This document shows positions 8,442 to 17,351 of a stretch of DNA of 56,967 bases, piece by piece. Location: assembly GCA_946545015.1 (NCBI GenBank), contig CAMNMV010000003.1, positions 1 through 56,967 on the forward strand, in the 5' to 3' direction. Position 1 is the stretch's first letter, and every line of letters begins with the position of its first letter. This stretch comes from an uncultured Clostridium sp. Its GTDB lineage: Bacteria; Bacillota; Clostridia; TANB77; CAG-508. The notes beneath the pieces are model-generated. The model was not told where the DNA came from. It ran no database searches and worked only from the letters and a program-made list of their open reading frames with translations. Both the position numbers and the translations under genes were made by a program.

Positions 8442-9116
8442 TTATCTTTCGTAATCATCTTCTTTATTACTTTCTTTATCATTTTTATGATAATTTTTTT
8501 CTTTATTTTCAGTTTCTATATCATTAGATTTTTCACGCTCCATTTCAAACATATAGAAAAATTTACCATGTCTATGTCTTATAGGTTCTAAATTTTTAGC
8601 TCTATCATATACATATCTTGCAACATCATAAGCACTTAAAACTTTATTATCTGAATCAGTCACAATATCAATTTGATTTTTACTTATTGAAGTTGGTATA
8701 TTTATATCAAATTCGCTAAACGCAGGAATTCTTGCTTGTTCTAATTGTTTTTCTGTAGGTAATACTCTAAAATATACTTCATCTTGTAATTTTCTAATCA
8801 TAGCTTTGCAGCTATCTTCTAAACTAATTGGATTATCCAAATTAAAATCATCTATTTCCTTAAAATATTTCTTATACTCTTCTGGTATTTGAGATATTTT
8901 TAATTCTTCACTAAGTTTATTTAAAAAAGAATTTATAATACCTATTATACCTTTTCCACCTTTTGAAATAGATACATTAGGTCTATCATTTACTATTTTG
9001 CTAGCAGTTCCTATCTGTGGGATTAGCCCATTATTCAATATACTATTAATATTCTTTTTATTGGTAAAATGAAAATAATCTTGATTTAAATCACATTTAT
9101 TTATATCAATATTCAT
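8442..9116 (-). CDS. Uncharacterised protein with ADP-ribosyltransferase-like N-terminus
   Basis: The 224-residue product is not a recognised enzyme. Its start, DYFHFTNKKNINSILNNG followed by LIPQIG, has the H-F-T...N-x-x-S-I-L-x-x-G-L pattern of DarT-like and other small ADP-ribosyltransferase-fold proteins, and SISKGGKGI follows where related clostridial proteins have F-S-x-G. The second half contains VLSAYDVARYVYDRAKN, then a charged tail rich in Glu, Lys and Asn (about 185-224). No signal peptide or membrane segment is seen. The start is the fourth codon of a longer GTG frame, chosen for its AGGTG site. An extended -10 box lies upstream. No antitoxin-like partner is next to it. Confidence 0.7.
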   Translation of the reverse strand: MNIDINKCDLNQDYFHFTNKKNINSILNNGLIPQIGTASKIVNDRPNVSISKGGKGIIGIINSFLNKLSEELKISQIPEEYKKYFKEIDDFNLDNPISLEDSCKAMIRKLQDEVYFRVLPTEKQLEQARIPAFSEFDINIPTSISKNQIDIVTDSDNKVLSAYDVARYVYDRAKNLEPIRHRHGKFFYMFEMEREKSNDIETENKEKNYHKNDKESNKEDDYER

Positions 9117-9156
9117 TACTATCACCTACTTAAAAATTAGTAATATCTTATACTTA

Positions 9157-9165
9157 ATTATACCA
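9157..9165 (-). promoter_or_regulatory. Extended -10 promoter of the gene at 8442
   Basis: Minus strand TGGTATAAT (TG-n-TATAAT), 41 bases before the chosen ATG. No good -35 hexamer is seen. Confidence 0.5.
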
Positions 9166-9203
9166 TAAAACTGTTTAAAAATAAAGAAAAATCACAAAAA
9201 GAG

Positions 9204-9232
9204 AAAGCAAATGATTAAAACTCACTTGCTTT
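9204..9232 (-). terminator. Hairpin terminator, AAGCAAGTGA repeat copy 2
   Basis: AAAGCAAaTGA and TCACTTGCTTT pair with one mismatch, seven bases past the end of the aldo/keto reductase gene, followed by a T-rich run on the minus strand. Same stem family as at 8382. Confidence 0.75.
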
Positions 9233-9238
9233 ATATAC

Positions 9239-10126
9239 TTATATAAATTTGTATTTCTTATTTTGATTATTTACAACAGTTAAAGCTACTTTTTCATATT
9301 TAGGTCTTAATAATTTAAAGAATATTTTAGCTAAAATATTAATTTCAGAATATTTCTTTTCTCTATCTAATACTGAAATCATATCCATATCAAACTTTGA
9401 TAATTCAAAATCAAATATATTTAGATTTTCTTTTATATGGTCAACGTTTTTTGAGCCCGGTATTACAACATATCCCATTTGTATATGCCATCTTAATATT
9501 ACTTGAACTGGAGTTTTACCATATTTTTCCCCAATTTCTTTAAATATTGAGTTGTAGATTAACCTTTTGTCCCCGTGCCCTAATGGATACCAAGCCATAA
9601 CTTGAATATTATTTTCTTCTAATATATCGTTTATATCTTTTCCTGTATAATATGGATGTCTTTCTACTTGTATAACTTGTGGCTTTATTTCTGCATTATC
9701 TAATATTTTCTTTAGTGCTTTTCCATAAAAATTAGATATTCCTATTGTTCTAATTTTCCCTTCTTTATATGCCTTTTCCAATTTTTTATATCCAGCTAAA
9801 TAATCACCAACTGGTTGATGAATAAACAATAAATCTATATAGTCTACTCCAAGTCTTTCTAATGTTTCATCAATTGCATTTTCATTTTTATATTCATTTA
9901 CCCATAATTTTGTTGAAATGAAAATATCTTCTCTTTTTACACCAGATTCTTTTATTCCTCTTCCTACTGCTCTTTCATTTCCATATGCATTAGCTGTATC
10001 AATTAATCTATAACCATTTCTTATTGCTTCTCTAACTCCATTTCTTGCATCTTCTGGCTTTATTTTATATGTTCCTAATCCAAATACTGGCATATCAACA
10101 CCATTATTTAATTTCACAGTTTTCAT
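9239..10126 (-). CDS. Aldo/keto reductase
   Basis: A 295-residue NADPH-dependent oxidoreductase of the aldo/keto reductase superfamily (AKR5-like). Catalytic residues are visible: D in RLIDTANAYGNERAVG, Tyr in the same motif (A-Y-G-N-E), Lys in ISTKLWVNEY, and His in LLFIHQPVGDY. The cofactor-binding region is VVIPGSKNVDHIKENLNIF. It reduces aldehydes or ketones, perhaps methylglyoxal or 2,5-diketogluconate-like compounds. The start has GAGGT at nine bases. It has its own promoter, an inverted repeat in the leader, and its own terminator, so it is a single-gene unit under possible repressor control. Confidence 0.92.
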   Translation of the reverse strand: MKTVKLNNGVDMPVFGLGTYKIKPEDARNGVREAIRNGYRLIDTANAYGNERAVGRGIKESGVKREDIFISTKLWVNEYKNENAIDETLERLGVDYIDLLFIHQPVGDYLAGYKKLEKAYKEGKIRTIGISNFYGKALKKILDNAEIKPQVIQVERHPYYTGKDINDILEENNIQVMAWYPLGHGDKRLIYNSIFKEIGEKYGKTPVQVILRWHIQMGYVVIPGSKNVDHIKENLNIFDFELSKFDMDMISVLDREKKYSEINILAKIFFKLLRPKYEKVALTVVNNQNKKYKFI

Positions 10127-10157
10127 TCAATTTTGACCTCTTTTCTTTAGCAGTTAT

Positions 10158-10180
10158 CCACAATATATCGACAATTGTGG
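10158..10180 (-). promoter_or_regulatory. Inverted repeat in the aldo/keto reductase leader
   Basis: Perfect 7-bp arms CCACAAT and ATTGTGG separated by 9 bases, between the promoter and the gene. Placement just downstream of the -10 suits a repressor site or a small RNA hairpin. Confidence 0.4.
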
Positions 10181-10194
10181 CATTATATGTACTT

Positions 10195-10224
10195 ATTATA
10201 ACAAAGCTATATATTCAAAGTCAA
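10195..10224 (-). promoter_or_regulatory. Promoter of the aldo/keto reductase gene
   Basis: Minus strand TTGACT (10224-10219), 18-base spacer, TATAAT (10200-10195). Confidence 0.7.
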
Positions 10225-10270
10225 TTACAATAATATTACATGTTTTTATCAATTTAAAAACAAACTAGAA

Positions 10271-10339
10271 AACCTAGACAAAGGGACAGAGAATTTGTCT
10301 AGGTTGAGTAGACAATTACTCCGTCCCGTTGTCTAGGTT
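10271..10339. repeat. Nested palindromic GGGACGGAG repeat, copy 1
   Basis: Left arm has perfect AACCTAGACAAA / TTTGTCTAGGTT ends around GGGACaGAG; right arm is TAGACAA...CTCCGTCCC...TTGTCTA; the two arms are also inverted copies of each other. The unit abuts the stop codon of the HAM1-like gene at 10340. It resembles REP/BIME-type intergenic palindromes. Related copies are at 20757 and 21678. Confidence 0.8.
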
Positions 10340-10939
10340 TTAAACGTTATCAAATATAAAGTTTATAACATCACTTTCATCTTCTTGAAAACTCTTTTTG
10401 TCTTCTTCTGTTATATCTGTAAAATATTTATTAAACTTTTTATTTATAGATATTGTATTTAGTGGATATCCAGGATCTATTTTATTAGTTGGTTTGTCTA
10501 CTAAATAAAAATCATCTTTACTCCATGTATATGTATTTTCTTTTCCATTAAATACTATTGCCATTCCATATACCCATCTACAAGTTATTTTTCCATCTTT
10601 TCCATATTCTTTTGCTAAATTAGAATAATATTCTATCATTTCTTCATCTGATAATCTTTTTCCATTAACTCTTCTTACATACATTCCTGGTTGTTTATCT
10701 TGGGGTACATCTTCTAAATATAAATTATCATCCATAGCCATAACAGGAATATCAACTAATTTTGAATAAGCTCTAGCTTTTATCAATGCATTTTCTATTG
10801 CACTTTTTCCATTTTCTTCTACTTCTACATCAAAGCTTAAGTCTTTTAAAGTCTTTAGTTTAATTCCATTATCCAATAATCCTTTTTCAAATCTTTTTAC
10901 CTTACTAGGATTTCCTGTAGCAAATAATATTTCTTTCAT
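10340..10939 (-). CDS. HAM1/RdgB-like non-canonical NTP pyrophosphatase (second copy)
   Basis: A 199-residue protein opening FATGNPSKVKRFEKGL (T-x-N-x-x-K motif) with MAMDDNLYLEDVPQDKQPG where canonical RdgB has E-D-S-G-L-x-V-D-x-L-x-G-x-P-G. The body fits the HAM1 fold: S-A-I-E-N-A-L-I-K-A-R-A-Y and C-R-W-V-Y-G-M-A-I-V-F. It probably cleans up damaged nucleotides, but the changed nucleotide loop leaves specificity open. It is only distantly like the protein at 4713. The ATG follows AGAAGGA. Its stop codon is directly abutted by the palindromic repeat at 10271-10339. Confidence 0.75.
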   Translation of the reverse strand: MKEILFATGNPSKVKRFEKGLLDNGIKLKTLKDLSFDVEVEENGKSAIENALIKARAYSKLVDIPVMAMDDNLYLEDVPQDKQPGMYVRRVNGKRLSDEEMIEYYSNLAKEYGKDGKITCRWVYGMAIVFNGKENTYTWSKDDFYLVDKPTNKIDPGYPLNTISINKKFNKYFTDITEEDKKSFQEDESDVINFIFDNV

Positions 10940-10994
10940 ATTCTTATCCTTCTCTTCTATTACAATATTAATTTTTTACATTGATAATTTTAAC

Positions 10995-11028
10995 ACAAAA
11001 GCAAGTGATTTACAATCACTTGCTTTGT
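10995..11028 (-). terminator. Hairpin terminator, AAGCAAGTGA repeat copy 3
   Basis: CAAAAGCAAGTGATT pairs with AATCACTTGCTTTG across a 4-base loop, about 60 bp beyond the ZIP transporter gene, with TTTT after the stem on the minus strand. Confidence 0.75.
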
Positions 11029-11087
11029 ATTTGGAATATATTTGAAAATATTTGAAAATATTTTAATCATTTAATATTTTATTTTTA

Positions 11088-11864
11088 TTATCCTAATGCT
11101 ACATCTAAAATCATCATAATTATAAATCCAATTGCAACACCTATTGTTCCAATATTAGAATGTTCTCCTGATTGAGATTCTGGTATTAGTTCTTCTACTA
11201 CAACATATATCATTGCACCTGCAGCAAATGATAATAAATAAGGAAGAATCGGAACAACTAACCCTGTTAACCAAATTGTTATTATTGCTCCTATTGGCTC
11301 AACTATTCCAGATAGAGTTCCATACCAAAATGCTTTAAATTTTGATACCCCTTCACTTTTTAGTGGCATAGATATAATTGCTCCTTCCGGAAAATTCTGA
11401 ATAGCAATACCTATTGCTAACGCCATAGCTCCTGCTATTGTTATTCCTGTATTTCCAGCTATTGCTCCAGCAAATGCAACTCCAACTGCCATTCCTTCAG
11501 GAATATTATGTAGTGTTACAGCTAAAACCATCATTGTTGTCTTTTTTAATTTTGCTTTTACTCCTTCTGGCTTACTACTATTTAAATGTAAATGTGGAAT
11601 TAAACTATCCAAAACTAACAAAAATACTATTCCTAATAAAAATCCAATTGTAGCTGGTAACCAAGCAATTTGTCCTTGTTCTTGAGCCATATCTATAGAT
11701 GGTATAATCAAAGACCAAATAGATGCCGCAATCATAACCCCTGATGCAAAACCTAATAATAGTTTTTCTACTTTATTATTTATTTTATTTTTCATTAAAA
11801 ATACCATGGCTGCTCCAAGAGTAGTTCCTAAAAATGGTATCATCAAGCCCAAAAATAATTCCAT
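11088..11864 (-). CDS. ZIP-family divalent metal transporter (ZupT-like)
   Basis: A 258-residue membrane protein with about eight hydrophobic segments. The two metal-site helices are plain: TLHNIPEGMAVGVAF and IQNFPEGAIISMPL, the HN-x-P-E-G and N-x-P-E-G motifs of bacterial ZIP proteins. A short H-L-H-L-N loop near residue 92 may also contact metal. It moves Zn2+ or related ions inward across the cytoplasmic membrane. It is 29 bp downstream of gpmA, which is itself 30 bp downstream of the FtsX-like gene, so these may share read-through. A terminator follows. Confidence 0.92.
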   Translation of the reverse strand: MELFLGLMIPFLGTTLGAAMVFLMKNKINNKVEKLLLGFASGVMIAASIWSLIIPSIDMAQEQGQIAWLPATIGFLLGIVFLLVLDSLIPHLHLNSSKPEGVKAKLKKTTMMVLAVTLHNIPEGMAVGVAFAGAIAGNTGITIAGAMALAIGIAIQNFPEGAIISMPLKSEGVSKFKAFWYGTLSGIVEPIGAIITIWLTGLVVPILPYLLSFAAGAMIYVVVEELIPESQSGEHSNIGTIGVAIGFIIMMILDVALG

Positions 11865-11893
11865 ATTATCACCTACTTTTATTTTTTTCTTAA

Positions 11894-12589
11894 TTATTTT
11901 TCTTTTACATAATAATGTCTTATTGGTTTTAAATTTTCATCTAATTCATAACAAATTGGATTTCCTGTTTGAATTTCACATTTGATTATTTCTTCATCTG
12001 TTAAATTATCCAAATATTTAATAAGACCTCTTAAACTATTTCCATGTGCCGCTATTATAACTCTTTTTCCTTCTTGTAAGTCTTTTTTTATATTAGAATT
12101 CCAATAAGCCATAACTCTTTCAATTGTATCTATTAAATTTTCTGTTTTTGGTAGTTGATCTTGTGTTAAATCTTTATACTTTTCATCATTTCCGGGATAC
12201 CTTGGATCATCTATTGATAATTCAGGTGGTTTTACATCTACACTTCTTCTCCATAATAAAACTTGATCAGCTCCATATTTTTCTCTTGTTTCGTCTTTAT
12301 TTAATCCTTGTAAAGCTCCATAATGTCTTTCATTTAATCTCCAGCTTTTCTTAACCGGTATATTACTTTCTCCTAATTCTTCCAAAATATAATTTAGTGT
12401 ATCATTTGCTCTTTTTAATACTGATGTATATGCAACATCAAATTCGAAGCCTTTAGCTTTTAATGCTTTTCCAGCTTCTTTAGCCTCTCTTACACCTTGT
12501 TCAGATAATTCAACATCTGTCCAACCTGTAAATTTATTTTCTAAATTCCATTCACTTTGCCCATGTCTAACTAATACTAATTTTATCAT
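11894..12589 (-). CDS. gpmA: 2,3-bisphosphoglycerate-dependent phosphoglycerate mutase
   Basis: A 231-residue glycolytic enzyme that interconverts 3- and 2-phosphoglycerate. The phosphohistidine motif [19 protein letters not shown] is at residues 7-25 (His9), the substrate loop is [14 protein letters not shown], and the second His is in [11 protein letters not shown]. Length and motifs match GpmA throughout (C-terminal [11 protein letters not shown]). The start has AAAGGAGAG. It lies between the ABC permease and the ZIP gene with gaps near 30 bp; this seems positional rather than functional. Confidence 0.96.
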   Translation of the reverse strand: MIKLVLVRHGQSEWNLENKFTGWTDVELSEQGVREAKEAGKALKAKGFEFDVAYTSVLKRANDTLNYILEELGESNIPVKKSWRLNERHYGALQGLNKDETREKYGADQVLLWRRSVDVKPPELSIDDPRYPGNDEKYKDLTQDQLPKTENLIDTIERVMAYWNSNIKKDLQEGKRVIIAAHGNSLRGLIKYLDNLTDEEIIKCEIQTGNPICYELDENLKPIRHYYVKEK

Positions 12590-12619
12590 TTTATTCTCTC
12601 CTTTTAAAGTATTTTTTTA

Positions 12620-15196
12620 TTATTCATTTCCTTTTAAACTTGATACCATATCTAACTTTTTAACTTTTCTTCCTAAGAATTGATTTATTACATATGAAAC
12701 TACAAATGTTCCAGCTGCTGATATTATAAATGTCATAGGTTTTATCATTGCTGAAAAATCATAAGTATCTCCTATCGCGTTTTTAAATATAAAATCAGTC
12801 ATAAAGTTACCTAATGGTAATGCTAATAAAATTGCTACAACAGAAATCCATATATTTTGTTTTATAAATATATTTTTTATTAATTTATTTTTAAATCCTA
12901 ATACTTTTAATGTAGCAAATTGGTATTCTTTTTCTGAGAATGATAATATTCCTAAATTATATATAATTACAAATGCTAAAATTACAGAAACAACTATTAG
13001 TAATCCAATTAGAGAATACATCATTCCAAGCATACTATTCATACCATCTTCTAGATTCTTAATAGATTGAATTGTATTTACTCCTGGAATATCTTTAATA
13101 TCACTTAAATTGATATTTGTATAAATACTATCAGCTTTATATTCTTCATTTAAAGTATCATAAAATTCTTTAGTGCAATTAAATTGTTGTGATTGTGGAT
13201 CTCTATTAAATCCTACAATTTCTGTTTCATACCAATTATCTGATCCAATAATATGCCAAGTAATTTTATCTCCTACTTTTATTCCATAATTATTAGCTAA
13301 TTTTTCAGTAATGTATAATCCAGTATTTTTCATTTCAAATGGTTTTCTATCATGATCTGTAGTTTGTAATAAGCCTTTTGCATCATTTACAGTTAAAGCC
13401 TTTACAACTATTTCATCATTATTTTTAAATTCTACTCCTAAAGTTTGTGATGATTTATTTCCATATTTATTAATAATATCATCATATTGAACTGGTGTAT
13501 AATCAGTTGCCAAACTTAATTTGTATTCAAAATTATTTATTGTTCCAAATTCCCAATCCACATAAGATTTCATAGAATCTAACATTCCTAAAGCAGTTAC
13601 TACAAGCATTGTACAACCTGAAATTCCTACCAATGCCATTAAAGTTCTTGCTTTTGAACGGAGAATATCACGTATATTCCATTTTACACCAAATGATAAC
13701 TTATTAAATATCTTTTTAGTAGTAAAACTGTTTTCTCTAACTTTAACTTTTGGTCTTTCTATCCTTAACGCTGTAGCTGCTGGTTCTTTTAACACTTTTC
13801 TACATGATAAGTATGTTACACCTGTTATAACTACAACTATTCCTATTGCCATATAATATACAATTGGTAATAATTCTGTTTGATAATATGGAATTTCATA
13901 ATAAGATAATTCCATTTTTAAGAATGATTCGCCTATTGATATAGTACCTAGAACTATTCCTAATATACTTGCTATAACTGAAATAACTAATCCATAATTT
14001 ACATACATTCTTGTAATTTTTCTTTTTCTTATTCCTAATGCTTTTAATGTTCCTATTTGTATTCTTTCTTTTTTTACAAATCTGTTCATTGTTGTAACAA
14101 CTGATAAAATAGCAATAAATACAAATAATCCAGAAAATACCCCAGAATATGTTTCTCCTTCTTCAGTTTCACTCTGATATGCTGCCCACGATGTATTTTC
14201 TTCTCTAGTTGTTATTGTTATTACATTTTCTAAATTATTTTTAATGTTTGTTTTTGTATCATTTAATTTTGCCACATCATCAACATCTACAATTATAAAA
14301 GGAAACATATAAGAATCTTCAACTGTAAAATCTTGTTTTAATGCTTTTATAAATTCTTGTTTATTATTTAAATTATCAGAATATGTATCAACTAATTCTA
14401 AAGCTTTAGCTAAATTAATGCTTTGTATTCCTTCAACTGAATTTGTAATTGCTGCTGGTAACAATTCATAATTAGTTATTCCTAAATTATTTAATTTTTC
14501 TTTTAAATCTTTTAGATTTTTAATTCCATCTTTTACTTCATCTGTATCTAATATCTTATTATATATATAATCTACAGGAAATTCATTAATTGATAAATAT
14601 GCAAAGCCATAATCTGTATGTGTTGGAAATATTGCTGTTTCATCTTTTATTGAATATACATGATCTGGAACTTCTACTAATCCTACAACATTTTCTTTAA
14701 ATGTTGTACCTTCCATTGAAAGTTCTATTTCATCTCCTACTTTTATTCCTAATTTATCTGCTAAGTAATAATCAAGCCACAAACCAGATTGTTCTTTACT
14801 AAATTTATTTCCATCAACTATATACATTTGATTAATTTCATTTGATTCAATAAAATTACATTCAATTGTTAAGTCTGATAATTTCTTTCCATCATCAGGA
14901 TTAGTATATTTATCTGGTGCAACAACACTTGTTTTTATAGTTAATAGTCTTTCAGCATTTTTTACATTATCTAATTGCTTAACTTTATTTAAATCATCCT
15001 TTGAAAAATTTTCAGATGTCAACCATAAGTCTTCTAAATTTTGATCAGCATAATAAATTTCTGCACTTTTTCTCATTCCATCCATATAGCTATGCACACC
15101 TGCAAATGCAAAAACTGCCAAAAATACCATGATAAAAATCGTAATAAATTGTGATTTATTTTTCCAAATATCACGTAAAATTTTCTTATTTAACAT
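12620..15196 (-). CDS. FtsX-type ABC transporter permease
   Basis: An 858-residue permease of the FtsX/MacB superfamily. It has an N-terminal membrane helix (about residues 15-35), a large extracellular MacB-like domain, a first FtsX domain (about 350-470; [19 protein letters not shown]), a second extracellular domain, and a final FtsX domain (about 735-855; [15 protein letters not shown]). The start is the ATG at 15196, which overlaps the stop of the ATPase gene (TAATG) and has GAGGTG; a GTG two codons earlier is less likely. With the ATPase it probably exports or extracts a lipid, peptide or drug. It is controlled by the divergent TetR gene. Confidence 0.9.
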   Translation of the reverse strand: MLNKKILRDIWKNKSQFITIFIMVFLAVFAFAGVHSYMDGMRKSAEIYYADQNLEDLWLTSENFSKDDLNKVKQLDNVKNAERLLTIKTSVVAPDKYTNPDDGKKLSDLTIECNFIESNEINQMYIVDGNKFSKEQSGLWLDYYLADKLGIKVGDEIELSMEGTTFKENVVGLVEVPDHVYSIKDETAIFPTHTDYGFAYLSINEFPVDYIYNKILDTDEVKDGIKNLKDLKEKLNNLGITNYELLPAAITNSVEGIQSINLAKALELVDTYSDNLNNKQEFIKALKQDFTVEDSYMFPFIIVDVDDVAKLNDTKTNIKNNLENVITITTREENTSWAAYQSETEEGETYSGVFSGLFVFIAILSVVTTMNRFVKKERIQIGTLKALGIRKRKITRMYVNYGLVISVIASILGIVLGTISIGESFLKMELSYYEIPYYQTELLPIVYYMAIGIVVVITGVTYLSCRKVLKEPAATALRIERPKVKVRENSFTTKKIFNKLSFGVKWNIRDILRSKARTLMALVGISGCTMLVVTALGMLDSMKSYVDWEFGTINNFEYKLSLATDYTPVQYDDIINKYGNKSSQTLGVEFKNNDEIVVKALTVNDAKGLLQTTDHDRKPFEMKNTGLYITEKLANNYGIKVGDKITWHIIGSDNWYETEIVGFNRDPQSQQFNCTKEFYDTLNEEYKADSIYTNINLSDIKDIPGVNTIQSIKNLEDGMNSMLGMMYSLIGLLIVVSVILAFVIIYNLGILSFSEKEYQFATLKVLGFKNKLIKNIFIKQNIWISVVAILLALPLGNFMTDFIFKNAIGDTYDFSAMIKPMTFIISAAGTFVVSYVINQFLGRKVKKLDMVSSLKGNE

Positions 15197-15906
15197 TACC
15201 ACTTCACCTCATCAATTCTTTTTGGATTTGGATTGTTAATAACGCTTTCAATTTTACCATTTTTCACATTTACTACAGTATCTGCAATATCAGCTATTAA
15301 AACATTATGTGTAACAATTATTACAGTATTTGCACCTTCATTTCCATCACATTGTTTTCTTAATAATTTTAAAACCTCTACTCCTGTTTTTGAATCAAGT
15401 GCCCCTGTAGGTTCATCACAAAGTAATAATTTAGGATTTTTTGCAACTGCTCTTGCAATTGATACTCTTTGTTGTTCACCTCCAGATAATTGATTAGGAA
15501 ATTTTTTACTATGTTTTAAAAGACCAACACCTTTTAGTGCTTCTTCTGTACTTATAGGATTTTTAACTATATCTTTTACTATATCAACATTTTCTTTTAC
15601 TGTTAAACTAGGTAAAATATTGTAAAATTGGAATATAAATCCTACATTTTCTGCTCTATAGTCAGAAAGTTTATTTTCGTTATATGATGAAATATTTTCT
15701 CCATCTATAATAACTTTTCCTTTTGTTGGAGTATCCATTCCTCCTATTAAATTTAATAAAGTTGATTTTCCTGCTCCTGATGGACCAAGTATAACAATCA
15801 TCTCTCCTTTATTTAATGACAAGTCTATATTATCTAATGCTTTAAATTCATTATCTCCTATTTTATAGACTTTACTAACATTTTTTAATTCTACTATTTT
15901 TTCCAT
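15196..15906 (-). CDS. ABC transporter ATP-binding protein (LolD/MacB type)
   Basis: A 236-residue ATPase of the class that serves FtsX-like permeases. Walker [17 protein letters not shown], the LolD-type Q-loop [19 protein letters not shown], signature [14 protein letters not shown] and Walker [13 protein letters not shown] are all intact, with the switch His in VIIVTHN. An upstream Met exists, but the ATG at 15906 has AGGAGG four bases before it. First gene of the operon; its stop overlaps the permease start. Its promoter carries a 24-bp palindrome matched by another over the TetR promoter. Confidence 0.95.
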   Translation of the reverse strand: MEKIVELKNVSKVYKIGDNEFKALDNIDLSLNKGEMIVILGPSGAGKSTLLNLIGGMDTPTKGKVIIDGENISSYNENKLSDYRAENVGFIFQFYNILPSLTVKENVDIVKDIVKNPISTEEALKGVGLLKHSKKFPNQLSGGEQQRVSIARAVAKNPKLLLCDEPTGALDSKTGVEVLKLLRKQCDGNEGANTVIIVTHNVLIADIADTVVNVKNGKIESVINNPNPKRIDEVKW

Positions 15907-15922
15907 AAGTCCTCCTCTTCTC

Positions 15923-15946
15923 AAATGTGAAATTAATTTCACATTT
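15923..15946. promoter_or_regulatory. TetR-type operator 1 (ABC operon)
   Basis: Perfect 24-bp palindrome with half sites AAATGTGAAA and TTTCACATTT around TTAA. It lies just downstream of the ABC operon -10 box, covering the likely transcription start, so binding would block initiation. Confidence 0.8.
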
Positions 15947-15951
15947 AGTAT

Positions 15952-15980
15952 ATTATATACACCTTATTTTATATTGTCAA
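15952..15980 (-). promoter_or_regulatory. Promoter of the ABC operon
   Basis: Minus strand TTGACA (15980-15975), 17-base spacer, TATAAT (15957-15952); a consensus sigma-A promoter flanked by both operators. Confidence 0.85.
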
Positions 15981-15982
15981 TA

Positions 15983-16008
15983 GAAATATGAAATTTTTTT
16001 CACATTTC
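15983..16008. promoter_or_regulatory. TetR-type operator 2 (tetR promoter)
   Basis: Half sites GAAATaTGAAA and TTTCACATTTC around TTTT, one mismatch from operator 1 symmetry. It sits between the two -35 boxes and touches the tetR -35. Confidence 0.75.
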
Positions 16009-16036
16009 TTGACTTTTTCTTTTTTTATGTTATAAT
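16009..16036 (+). promoter_or_regulatory. Promoter of the TetR-family gene
   Basis: TTGACT (16009-16014), 16-base spacer, TATAAT (16031-16036), with operator 2 immediately upstream, fitting autoregulation. Confidence 0.75.
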
Positions 16037-16068
16037 TATTTAAAAATCATTTTTTGGAGGTAGCTTCT

Positions 16069-16674
16069 ATGCTTGAAAAAGATATAAGAGAACCTATTCA
16101 AAAACGTTCTATTGAAACAAAAGAAAAAATAATTCAAGCAGGATTTGAATTGATTTCTACTGATGGATATCACAATACAAACACATTAAAAATTGCTAAA
16201 AAAGCTGGTGTATCTACTGGAATTGTATATCAATATTTTAAGGATAAACATGATATTTTTGTTGCTGGATTAGAAAAATATGCTGATAATATCTTTTACC
16301 CTATGCTTGATACTTCAAATATGAAATTTGATGAAAAAAACTTTTCTAAAACAATTGAAAATATGATTAAAACATATATTAAAAATCATAAATTATCTTT
16401 AACAGCTCATGAAGAAATTACTGCAATGACCCATTCTGATAAAGATGTAGCATATTATTTCTATAAACGCGAAATGGATATGACATATAAACTTTCAGAA
16501 GTTCTTATCGCTAATGGGATTGATATCGAAAATATTAATGAAAAAGTTCATGTTATTATTGCTCTAATAGATAATTTATGTCATGAAATTGTTTATCACA
16601 AACATAAAGAACTTGATTATGATAGTATGACAAAAATTGTTGTAAATACTATTGTAAACATTTTAACAAAATAA
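16069..16674 (+). CDS. TetR-family transcriptional regulator
   Basis: A 201-residue regulator, one of only two clear protein genes on the plus strand. The DNA-binding domain spans about residues 15-60: EKIIQAGFELISTDGYHN, then KIAKKAGVSTGIVYQYFKDK (one residue pair per helix-turn-helix position as in TetR/AcrR). The rest is an alpha-helical ligand domain of unknown specificity. The ATG at 16069 follows GGAGG by eight bases; a TTG frame opening upstream overlaps that site and is rejected. Divergent from the ABC exporter and flanked by two matching palindromes, it very likely represses both, with release by the exported compound or a mimic. Confidence 0.93.
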   Translation: MLEKDIREPIQKRSIETKEKIIQAGFELISTDGYHNTNTLKIAKKAGVSTGIVYQYFKDKHDIFVAGLEKYADNIFYPMLDTSNMKFDEKNFSKTIENMIKTYIKNHKLSLTAHEEITAMTHSDKDVAYYFYKREMDMTYKLSEVLIANGIDIENINEKVHVIIALIDNLCHEIVYHKHKELDYDSMTKIVVNTIVNILTK

Positions 16675-16682
16675 AATTGACG

Positions 16683-16752
16683 AAAATAAAAGTAGTAATT
16701 CAAAATAATCTTATTTTAAAGATTTATAAGTTTTACTACTTTTATTTTTTTT
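16683..16752 (+). terminator. Terminator of the TetR-family gene
   Basis: AAAATAAAAGTAGTAA pairs with TTACTACTTTTATTTT across a loop of about 35 bases and is followed by a T-run. It may also serve minus-strand transcripts ending here. Confidence 0.7.
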
Positions 16753-16824
16753 AATTTTATTCTTAATTTTAATTTTTTATTTCATTTTTTATTTTTCATC
16801 TTTACTTTATAATTTAAATTTATA

Positions 16825-17340
16825 TTAATTTGTAACAAAATCTTTTCCTTTTTCTTTTGTATTTAATGTAATTATTTTTATTGCTGGAATATCTCTACCA
16901 TCAACATTTTCCTTTTGTATTGTTCCTACCGCTTCTACCCATGTATCTTTTGGGGGATATTCTTTATCATATCTTACATCAACCCCTGCCAATCCATCAT
17001 TACCACAGCATCCAGGTGTATTTCTTACAACAGCATAATATACATTTCCTTTAGTATCCATATATGAATAAATTAATCCTTCTATTTTTATATTTTTGCC
17101 TATATAACTATCCAAATTTAAATAAACATCATTTGTTTGCTCTATAAAAAAGTTATCAGTTATTTCTATCATTTCATTCTTATTTATTTTAGCATTTTGC
17201 ATTGTATCATTACTAGCTGAAGTTTGTGACTTTTCCATTATTTTTTGAGTTGATACATTATTTATATTAATAATTACAATCCCTATTATTATGATAAAAA
17301 CAATCAATAATATCGTCATAAAAATTTTCTTTTTATTCAT
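16825..17340 (-). CDS. Membrane-anchored protein with YcgQ/DUF1980-like domain
   Basis: A 171-residue protein with an N-terminal membrane anchor (residues 5-26) and an extracytoplasmic domain from about residue 65. The domain contains YIGKNIKIEGLIYSYMD, RNTPGCCGNDGLAGVDVRY with a vicinal Cys pair, and TWVEAVGTIQKENVDG, which fits the soluble end of YcgQ/TIGR03943 proteins. Those proteins belong to zinc-responsive regulons in Bacillota. It is the last gene of the zinc operon, 11 bp after znuB, which supports a zinc-linked envelope role. The usual partner permease YcgR is absent here. The family call is moderate; the operon position is firm. Confidence 0.6.
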   Translation of the reverse strand: MNKKKIFMTILLIVFIIIIGIVIININNVSTQKIMEKSQTSASNDTMQNAKINKNEMIEITDNFFIEQTNDVYLNLDSYIGKNIKIEGLIYSYMDTKGNVYYAVVRNTPGCCGNDGLAGVDVRYDKEYPPKDTWVEAVGTIQKENVDGRDIPAIKIITLNTKEKGKDFVTN

Positions 17341-17351
17341 AAATTTACCAC

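Noticed and set aside
16683..16752. Small RNA gene between tetR and the YcgQ-like gene
   Set aside because: The structure is explained by a terminator and no promoter pair faces it.
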